Shown here: one piece after another, positions 1-6,298 of the stretch | How the letters are laid out: the number at the start of each line of letters is the position of its first letter | Numbering within the stretch: the stretch's first letter is position 1 | Source: Botryococcus braunii | Lineage: Eukaryota; Chlorophyta; Trebouxiophyceae | Direction: 5' to 3' | Length of the DNA: 14,036 nt | Assembly: GCA_002005505.1 (NCBI GenBank) | Contig: KV908478.1 | Coordinates: 107,501-121,536, forward strand | Position numbers and translations under genes: made by a program | Notes under the pieces: model-generated | What the model saw: the letters and a program-made list of their open reading frames with translations, nothing else | The model's database searches: none | What the model was told of the DNA's origin: nothing

Positions 1-102
1 TTTGGGCAGGTGCTGCTTGCCAAAAAAAGCTAGTACGCCGTGCGGGTCCACGTGACCACCGTGCATGTCACTGGTTAATGGCCATGTCATGATCCTACGA
101 AA

Positions 103-183
103 CGCAAGCAATGGCAAATACCCAAGGTTTATAAAATAGGTGTGAGCTTGCCCTCCCCCCCCCCCCACCCCCACGGGTGCATA
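103..183 (+). repeat. Left arm of inverted repeat
   Basis: This arm pairs with 787-887. It contains a poly-C stretch (about 158-172, broken by a single A later) just before GGGTGCATA. The equivalent place in the right arm is a shorter G-rich run, so the length difference between arms lies mainly in this homopolymer. Confidence 0.5.
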
Positions 184-682
184 CCCTGGGTGGTGGAGAA
201 TTTAATCGCTGATGCCGAGCGTGGAAATAATGCGCAAATAAAGAAGATTAAAGAATGATTGAAGGAATTTCCCATGATGATGGGAGAAATTCTGGGAACA
301 ACATCGATATGCTTCGGAAATCATGGCGAACACACTAATGTGTAATTCATGCGTTTCAAGCACATTCTAGGTTCCACTCTTTACCCAAAAGAAGAGTTTT
401 TTTTTCTTTTTTTTAACACCTCATTTTGCGACGAAGTTTCTGTTACAAACTCTACATTTGAGTCAGTTGATGCATTAGACATGTAAAAGAAGCCATAAGG
501 GAGACTAAATACTCTATCGTAGGATGTCGTGCACGGGTGCGGGACCGTTGTTTATTTCATAGATCAACGGCCGTGCGTTCCATGCGGTACAAGCTGTATA
601 TACCGCATATATATGACATGTGTGCTGTAAACGTGTGATACTCCGTAGTGATGTACATGTAATTTGTACCGTAATGACTGTG

Positions 683-711
683 TTTCCGCATTTTCTCCTG
701 AAATGCGGAAA
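683..711. other. Perfect 11-bp stem hairpin
   Basis: TTTCCGCATTT (683-693) and AAATGCGGAAA (701-711) are exact reverse complements around a 7-base loop (TCTCCTG). It sits inside the interior of the 103-887 unit. A role as terminator, protein site or small-RNA stem cannot be judged from the sequence. Confidence 0.55.
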
Positions 712-786
712 AGGATGCCTTCCCATTCTGCCGCATATATGCAGATTGCCCCTTATTTCCCCACCACACCATCTGAAAACGCGTTG

Positions 787-887
787 TATGCACCCTAAAG
801 GGGGTGGTGGCCCTCAAATGGTTTAAGACCACGTGTGCCCCATATCCCATTTATAATATAGACCTTGGGTATTTGCCGTTGCTTGCG
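787..887 (-). repeat. Right arm of inverted repeat
   Basis: This is the reverse-complement partner of 103-183. It starts with TATGCACCC (787-795) and ends with TTGCTTGCG (879-887), the best conserved outer end. Confidence 0.5.
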
Positions 888-1125
888 AATTGCAAGACCT
901 TTATATGTGATTTTGTATCCGCAAATTGTTCACCGATTGCCTTTGATTGTTTTATTTTGATTGTTTTGCAATTGCCCACCGTGGCTTGAAAAGGAACGTG
1001 GAAGGTGCCAGGCACCAGGTCACTGACTTCATTTTGGAAGTGCGCTCAACGAGGTAAAGTCCATGGACGATATTGCTGAGGCCATTCTTTGTTTGAACGT
1101 GCCTTGCAAAATTCCCCAGGCAGTC
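888..1125. other. Non-coding interval, nothing recognised
   Basis: A/T-rich at first, then mixed composition. The short open frames here lack any motif, codon pattern or neighbour that would support a gene. A small palindromic stretch (GGTGCCAGGCACC, about 1006-1018) is the only structure noted. Confidence 0.4.
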
Positions 1126-1238
1126 CGTTCGATTCCCAAGCTGCACGCCGAATGGCCAGAGTGGCACGCTCAAGAATCGAACCCAGGACCTTCGCCTGGC
1201 GTGCCCTGCCACAGTGGTCTAAGATCGGAATCGAAACC
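1126..1238. other. Cluster of tRNA B-box/T-loop-like motifs (possible SINE or tRNA remnants)
   Basis: Three near matches to the RNA polymerase III B box (GGTTCGANTCC) lie within ~115 bases. They are CGTTCGATTCC on the plus strand (1126-1136), GGTTCGATTC on the minus strand (1174-1183), and GGTTTCGATTCC on the minus strand with one extra base (1227-1238). Around the second, GGCACG (1163-1168) pairs with CGTGCC (1200-1205). Inside that, CCAGG (1183-1187) and CCTGG (1195-1199) close a 7-base loop, like a tRNA arm. The T-stem of the minus-strand motif is mostly wobble or mismatched, and I cannot assemble a full cloverleaf. The best reading is tRNA-derived debris or a SINE head. Confidence 0.35.
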
Positions 1239-1553
1239 CAACAGAGGAGGTGCACGTGATGGGACGTACGAATTCGAATTAGACCTCGTATATGAAATCG
1301 ATTCGGACGGGGACGCATTCTGCGCGTTGCAATAACTCTTTCTTAGGAACTAAATCATAATTCAAAATGCAGATGCTGTCCACGGTCGTCTGCGCAATGA
1401 GCTGGATTTTTGCACAGGCGTGATGAGCGTCCATCATGCATGCAGTCAGACCATGGCCATGAAAAATCGTAATCTTAAGGCCATTCACGGGAAAATGTAG
1501 ATTTCTCAACGGCGATGGATGAGTGTATCTTCAACAATCCGCAGTCACCGGTG
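1239..1553. other. Non-coding interval, nothing recognised
   Basis: No coding frame, repeat or structural motif could be supported here. It ends at the TCCG tetranucleotide flanking the minus-strand solo LTR. Confidence 0.4.
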
Positions 1554-1557
1554 TCCG
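1554..1557. repeat. TCCG, outer target-site duplication candidate of left LTR
   Basis: TCCG directly precedes TG at 1558 and directly follows CA at 3007 (3008-3011). Four matching bases, both flush with TG...CA ends, fit a target-site duplication. One would expect five for most LTR elements, and the fifth base differs. Confidence 0.45.
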
Positions 1558-1716
1558 TGTCACGTCCTTTATAGGGTTCCCGTTACCCAAGGTAGACAAA
1601 TTTTTTTCTGATTGGAATCGGAGATTATGCAACTACGGTTAGTAATAGCTGGGCTGCGGCTTCTGTATCAAGGTAAATTATGCGGATCGCCACTCAAGGA
1701 TTCGGCCTTGAGACCT

Positions 1717-1740
1717 GGATTACCGGATTACTGGATTACT
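1717..1740 (+). repeat. Three tandem copies of an 8-base unit inside the LTR
   Basis: GGATTACC, GGATTACT, GGATTACT follow each other. The equivalent stretch of the other LTR copy (5208-5231, minus) is the same apart from one base, so the array predates the separation of the two copies. Confidence 0.6.
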
Positions 1741-2430
1741 GGGACTTACGATTGTGCGATTTTTAGTCGGGGATTTGTAGTCGGGGTCACCGGCTTACGG
1801 CCTATCGCAGGCCGGACTATCGGACTTTGGGGTTGACGTCTGGAGTATGAGTTCAACTGATGTGATAGGTCGTGCGTTTCACTTCCAAGGGTACTAAATG
1901 GAATTATTATTACTCTGTTATTAGGTTTTGTAGCTCCCTTTTAGGATTCGGGCTGGTCCACGTTCGGTGTTGTTGCGGCTTGGATGGAGCGGACTGGAAA
2001 GCACCTTGCGGCACTGGTAAACGGAATTATGAATGATGTTATAGTGATTAAATAATTATCGAAAGTATTACGTCGGGTCAAATTGTTGTATCTCTATGTA
2101 TAACGTGCGGTTATATCTCTGATCAAAACTTAAGTTCAACCACGTAGAGTATTATCGTTCGGAAACTATCAGGGTTTGGGTATTATTTGGTAAGACAATA
2201 CTGTTAATCTGACACTTAGGGGTGTTGCTTCACGAACACGACAAGTCAGGTCGAGTGGATCAAGTACGATGATGCAAGTAGGCAAACAGACAGGCACATT
2301 AACGCAGTGGTCACGGACGAGGCTAGTGGGAATGTTGGGATTCAAACTTGTGCGGTTACAAAGACTCACGACAGAGGTTTCCCTCACCTAACTCCTAGCA
2401 CAGCGTGGTTTAGAGGACGGCTGGTCGCCC

Positions 2431-2437
2431 TTAAATA
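2431..2437 (-). promoter_or_regulatory. TATA-like box of the minus-strand LTR
   Basis: TATTTAA on the minus strand, followed by GGGCGACCAGCCGTC. The same arrangement is seen at 4511 in the plus-strand copy and, with TATAAAG, at 3920 in the diverged copy. Conservation across three LTRs supports an LTR promoter. Confidence 0.5.
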
Positions 2438-3364
2438 GTATTCCCCGAACTTACGCGGGGATTCGGGACCTTTCAGGACCCCGCTGGAACGAAGTGTCCA
2501 GAGGGATCACGTTCCTCTAGTGCCCAGGTTACAACTGATTCTGAGCTGCCACGTAATCCACAAAGCAGGATCACTTGACACGTAAAGAGAATCTAGATAG
2601 TTCTGGTTAAATCAAGCAGATTCTGAACATGAAGTTCACAATGAAGAGACGCTAAACATTACACGTCACCACTTTTCTAGAAAGTACGAGCTGATTCCTG
2701 AAACATCAAGGAACTGTTTAGCAGCCGCTTATGAACTGCACATTAAAACTGGCCTTCAAGCGGGCCCACAACGTGTAAAACAGCAGATTTCCTTCTACGT
2801 CCCACTCCAGACCAACACGTGCGGGGCTGGGACTTGAAAGGGCACAAGATTGAGGGTTTTATTAAGCAGTACACAATCCTCTCGAATCGCGCAAGTCCCG
2901 ACTCGAGGGCGTAGTCTTCCCGGTCTCCAGGGCACCCGGACAGGACATATTCTGTTCGAAATCCATAATGGCTACTTAGTATAACAGGCACCTGCTATAT
3001 CGTCACATCCGAACGATTTTGGTCAGAGCCCCCACCAACGCCTCAATCCATGCTCTTAGGGGCCCAGGATGGGCCGCCCAGCCCCTCGTGACCCCCGCCT
3101 ATTGGGTCCTTGCAGCCCTCTTGTTCGTCTGGTTCCATATTCCTATTCCTAGAGTATGGCCTCACATTGTTGATCTATCCGAGGTTGAAGAACGTGAAGT
3201 GTTGGCCAGTACGATTGTTCTCGTTAGTGCGAGGATTAAATTTCATCGCAGAAGCTATTGACATTGGGCACTGGATTTTTGAGATTTTATAACATAATTT
3301 CAGTACTGACAATAAAACATCATAATTTTTTGTGTCTCCATCAATTGACTTAAGTTGTTGTGTT

Positions 3365-3388
3365 GAAAAGACGGTACCCAGTCTTTTC
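3365..3388. other. Hairpin with 8-bp stem
   Basis: GAAAAGAC (3365-3372) and GTCTTTTC (3381-3388) are perfect reverse complements with loop GGTACCCA. It precedes a T-rich and then a G-rich tract. Function unknown. Confidence 0.45.
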
Positions 3389-3406
3389 CTCCCCTTTTTT
3401 TGTGTT

Positions 3407-3434
3407 GGGGGGGGGGGGGTGGGGGGGGAAGGGA
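3407..3434 (+). promoter_or_regulatory. Polypurine tract candidate before the older LTR
   Basis: Thirteen G, one T, eight G, then AAGGGA, immediately upstream of CGTGACATATG, where LTR similarity begins. Polypurine tracts prime plus-strand synthesis and sit just 5' of a 3' LTR, so this would make the older LTR a 3' LTR in plus orientation. A chance homopolymer is the alternative. Confidence 0.4.
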
Positions 3435-3919
3435 CGTGACATATGTAGCAATGTATCAGGTACCTATGACAGGAGGTGGTATTTGACTATTTTTGCTTTT
3501 GCGTGAAAACCTTCAGATTTGTGCCCCTTCTACTCCCAACCCTGCTCGCTTTTGGTGTGTACTGGGAGTATAGGGAAAATTGTTGTTTGACACGTTCTGG
3601 GCCCGTTTGAAGGCCAATTTTATATGCATTTTTTGTTTAGCTCCTGGGCGCTTAAGGAGTAATATTGGTACATTTTAGAGCAACAGTGAGGTGTAACCTT
3701 TCAAATTCTGATCAGCCATGAACTTCGTGTCCAGAATCGACTCTTTTGAACCAAATTTATCTGGTTTCTTTCCACGTGTCAAGTGATCTTGCTTTGTGGT
3801 TACGTGGCAATTTAGAAGCAGGTGTTTTCTAGACACTTGAGGGACCTGTACATACTGAACTCTTCGTTCAATGGGGACCTAAAAGGTCTAGAATACCCGC
3901 GTGACTTTCGAGAAAAGAA

Positions 3920-3926
3920 TATAAAG
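3920..3926 (+). promoter_or_regulatory. TATA box of the older LTR
   Basis: TATAAAG followed by GGCGTCCAGCCGTC. The younger LTR is inserted 15 bases downstream of this box, near where transcription of the older LTR would be expected to start. Confidence 0.5.
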
Positions 3927-3935
3927 GGCGTCCAG

Positions 3936-3940
3936 CCGTC
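3936..3940. repeat. CCGTC target-site duplication, left side
   Basis: CCGTC directly precedes TG of the LTR at 3941 and recurs directly after its CA at 5387-5391. A perfect 5-bp duplication flush with both ends marks an independent insertion. Confidence 0.75.
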
Positions 3941-5386
3941 TGTGACGATATAGCAGGTGCCTATTATACTGAGTAGTCATTATGGATTTCGAACAGAACA
4001 TGTCCTTTCCTGGTGTCCTAGGAACCAGGGTGACTGCGTCGTCGAGTCGGGACCTGCGCGATTCGAGAGGATTGTGTACTGCTCAATAAAACCCTCAATC
4101 TTGTGCCCTTTCAAGTCCCAGCCCCGCACGTGTTGGTCTGGAGTGGGACTTAGAAGGAAATCTGCTGTTTTACACGTTGTGGGCCCGCTTGAAGGCCAGT
4201 TTTAATGTGCAGTTCATAAGCAGCTGCTAAACCGTTCCTTGATGTTTCAGGACTCAGCTCGTACTTTCTAGAAAAGTGGTGACGTGTAATGTTTAGCGTC
4301 TCTTCATTGTGAACTTCATGTTCAGGATCTGCTTGATTTAACCAGAACTATCTAGATTCTCTTTACGTGTCAAGTGATCCTGCTTTGTGGATTACGTGGC
4401 AGCTCAGAATCAGTTGTAACCTGGGCACTAGAGGAACGTGATCCCTCTGGACACTTCGTTCCAGCGGGGTCTTGAAAGGTCCCGAATCCCCGCGTAAGTT
4501 CGGGGAATACTATTTAAGGGCGACCAGCCGTCCTCTAAACCACGCTGTGCTAGGAGTTAGGTGAGGGAAACCTCTGTCGTGAGTCTTTGTAACCGCACAA
4601 GTTTGAATCCCAACATTCCCACTAGCCTCGTCCGTGACCACTGCGTTAATGTGCCTGTCTGTTTGCCTACTTGCATCATCGTACTTGATCCACTCGACCT
4701 GACTTGTCGTGTTCGTGAAGCAACACCCCTAAGTGTCAGATTAACAGTATTGTCTTACCAAATAATACCCAAACCCTGATAGTTTCCGAACGATAATACT
4801 CTACGTGGTTGAACTTAAGTTTTGATCAGAGATATAACCGCACGTTATACATAGAGATACAACAATTTGACCCGACGTAATGCTTTCGATAATTATTTGA
4901 TCACTATAACATCATTCATAATTCCGTTTACCAGTGCCGCAAGGTGCTTTCCAGTCCGCTCCATGCAAGCCGCAACAACACCGAACGTGGACCAGCCCGA
5001 ATCCTAAAAGGGAGCTACAAAACCTAATAACAGAGTAATAATAATTCCATTTAGTACCCTTGGAAGTGAAACGCACGACCTATCACATCAGTTGAACTCA
5101 TACTCCAGACGTCAACCCCAAAGTCCGATAGTCCGGCCTGCGATAGGCCGTAAGCCGGTGACCCCGACTACAAATCCCCGACTAAAAATCGCACAATCGT
5201 AAGTACCAGTATTCCAGTAATCCGGTAATCCAGGTCTCAAGGCCGAATCCTTGAGTGGCGATCCGCATAATTTACCTTGATACAGAAGCCGCAGCCCAGC
5301 TATTACTAACCGTAGTTGCATAATCTCCGATTCCAATCAGAAAACAATTTGTCTACCTTGGGTAACGGGAACCCTATATGGCTGCA
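3941..5386 (+). mobile_element. Solo LTR, plus orientation (right copy, 1446 bp)
   Basis: Begins TGTGACGATATAGC and ends GGCTGCA, flanked by CCGTC on both sides. It is the reverse-complement partner of 1558-3007. After 5386 comes the duplicated target rather than a primer-binding site, so this is a solo LTR, the usual product of recombination between the two LTRs of a full element. It carries a TATA-like box at 4511-4517, which places U3 at roughly the first 570-590 bases. An AATAAA (about 4084-4089) lies well upstream of the TATA box and is probably not the polyadenylation signal. The element that made it, and hence its superfamily, is not in this window. Confidence 0.8.
4511..4517 (+). promoter_or_regulatory. 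TATA-like box of the plus-strand LTR
   Basis: TATTTAA followed by GGGCGACCAGCCGTC, at the position equivalent to TATAAAG of the older LTR. It would drive transcription rightwards. Confidence 0.5.
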
Positions 5387-5391
5387 CCGTC
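5387..5391. repeat. CCGTC target-site duplication, right side
   Basis: Matches 3936-3940 exactly and directly follows the CA end of the LTR. Confidence 0.75.
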
Positions 5392-5533
5392 CAGGGAGTT
5401 TTAGCGCGTTGAATTAGTCAGCGCCTGAGCTCTCCGAATCTGGCCTTCTGCGCAGATTTGCCGTGTTTATAGCACCACGTGAGTACCGTATTTGGAATCA
5501 GTTGAGCTTTGTCCGCTTATAGAACTGGGTATA

Positions 5534-5569
5534 CCCCTTTAGGAGGGGCTTGATTACATTCCGTGTGTC
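5534..5569 (+). repeat. 36-bp direct repeat, copy 1, with small palindrome
   Basis: Starts with the palindromic CCCCTTTAGGAGGGG (5534-5548), then .TGATTACA.TCCGT.TGT. Copy 2 is at 6098-6133 with 31 of 36 bases identical. The TGATTACA part could be an LTR terminus (TGTAATCA on the other strand), but nothing else confirms it. Confidence 0.5.
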
Positions 5570-6097
5570 GCAGAAACGACAGCAAAGACGTCAGCAACGA
5601 CCGTTTGCAGCGAAACCATATATTAGGAAAGTTCAGTTTGAAGCACCCCATCATTGTACTGCAGAAGTTAGTTGAGACAATTTGATAGCTTTGAGCACTT
5701 GTTTTCTGTTTGAATACATTTGAGAAATAGTAAAGACTATACTTTTGGAATTGCGTTTGCATATTTGTTTCTTTTTCGAAATTTCAGCAACATCAAAGAT
5801 CGCGGTTTCGTGATACGCATCTGTGGAAATACATAATATTTCGATCTCCTCTGTAGAAGAGAGGTCTGATTTCTCATTAAAAGTACTTCCAGAGTTCATC
5901 TGCACTGTTTGCATTTATGAGTTGAAGGTCCGAGGTTGGCGTAACTAGCTGAATTGAGACTCGAGCTTCTGCAAATCCTGAGATTCTTATAGTTTGTTTT
6001 ATCGTTTGTTGGAGAATTAAAATTATTAAGAAGCTTCAGAGTACCCTGATTTGAAGGAAGACTTATCTGCAACTCCATTATCAGAGTTAGTGAGATG

Positions 6098-6133
6098 CCC
6101 CTTTAGGAGGGGTCTGATTACACTCCGTTTGTT
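6098..6133 (+). repeat. 36-bp direct repeat, copy 2
   Basis: Identical palindrome CCCCTTTAGGAGGGG (6098-6112) and similar downstream sequence to 5534-5569, 564 bases away. Flanks of the two copies do not match. Confidence 0.5.
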
Positions 6134-6298
6134 GAACAGGCACCCCTACAGCCAGCTATAATAGCAGAATCAGCATTTAAGTATATAGCAGTATATACAT
6201 TATCTGACATTAATTAGTATTGTGAACACTCGAGCGTAATCTCTAATAGTGTGTTAGGCAATCTAGAGCATAAGACCTTGTTTGATTGAACAATTATC

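Larger units (their letters stand above)
103..887. mobile_element. ~785-bp unit bounded by imperfect inverted repeats (MITE-like)
   Basis: The segment at 103-183 reappears in reverse complement at 787-887. The outer ~25 bases match best (CGCAAGCAA, then GGCAAATACCCAAGGT, with one mismatch). They are followed by A/T-rich sequence, a run of C and GGGTGCATA on both sides. The right arm is about 20 bases longer. Similarity stops abruptly outside 103 and 887, as expected of element ends. Between the arms there is no credible coding frame. No convincing target-site duplication is visible beyond a shared AA, so the class is open: a non-autonomous DNA transposon, or two fragments of one repeat in opposite orientation. 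Confidence 0.45.
1558..3007 (-). mobile_element. Solo LTR, minus orientation (left copy, ~1450 bp)
   Basis: Read on the minus strand it begins TGTGACGATATAGC (3007 downwards) and ends GTGACA (1558), so it has TG...CA ends. It is the reverse complement of 3941-5386 with no net gap from 1570 to 3007: position x matches 6948 minus x throughout. I estimate ~98% identity by eye; differences concentrate in the first ~127 bases of U3. The last ~12 bases (1558-1569) differ from the other copy and are 4 bases longer. A TATA-like box lies at 2431-2437 (minus). No primer-binding site or coding sequence adjoins either end, so it reads as a solo LTR. Three short open frames inside are also open in the other copy but simply reflect sequence identity. 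Confidence 0.75.
3008..3434. other. Remnant between LTRs: non-coding, ends in polypurine tract
   Basis: This stretch lies between the inner end of the minus-strand LTR and the start of the diverged LTR. No domain was recognised in its short open frames. Near its right end are an 8-bp hairpin (GAAAAGAC 3365-3372 / GTCTTTTC 3381-3388) and a long purine run (3407-3434). It may be the 3' internal end of the older element whose 3' LTR starts at about 3435, later disrupted by the two insertions. Confidence 0.4.
3435..3940 (+). mobile_element. Older, diverged LTR fragment of the same family (5' part)
   Basis: From about 3435 (CGTGACATATGTAGC) to 3940 the sequence follows the first ~590 bases of the 3941-5386 LTR with many substitutions and gaps. 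Shared landmarks include GGGCCCG.TTGAAGGCCA.TTTTA, ACGTGTCAAGTGATC.TGCTTTGTGG, and TATA...AAGGGCG.CCAGCCGTC. It is cut at 3940 by insertion of the younger LTR. A continuation after 5391 is expected, but I could not recognise it by eye. Confidence 0.65.
5392..6298 (+). other. Non-coding leader region upstream of the Gag ORF
   Basis: About 900 bases with no recognisable coding domain. It should contain either the rest of the older LTR or the 5' LTR/leader of the Gag-protease element, but I could not find a TG...CA pair or a clear primer-binding site. TATCAGAG at 6080-6087 is only a partial match to an initiator-Met tRNA primer site. A/T-rich TATATAGCAGTATATA lies around 6180-6197. The region also holds a 36-bp direct repeat. 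Confidence 0.4.

Noticed and set aside
158..172. Poly-C run as a regulatory or CRISPR-like feature
   Set aside because: Simple homopolymer. No repeat-spacer pattern exists anywhere in the window.
1163..1205. Functional tRNA gene on the minus strand
   Set aside because: B box and partial stems are present, but the T-stem is mispaired, no D-arm is found and no full cloverleaf can be drawn.
1612..5336. Mirror pairs of short open frames (74, 72 and 82 codons) present in both LTR copies
   Set aside because: They are identical because the LTRs are copies. They lack motifs, lie within U3/R/U5 sequence, and one diverges in protein as fast as in DNA.
1558..5386. A single foldback or long-terminal-inverted-repeat DNA transposon
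   Set aside because: Both arms start TG and end CA, and each has its own flanking duplication. The right arm interrupts a related LTR in direct orientation. Two solo LTRs explain this better.
6079..6090. Initiator-Met tRNA primer-binding site upstream of Gag
   Set aside because: Only TATCAGAG matches; the required TGG start is missing and no LTR end lies just before it.
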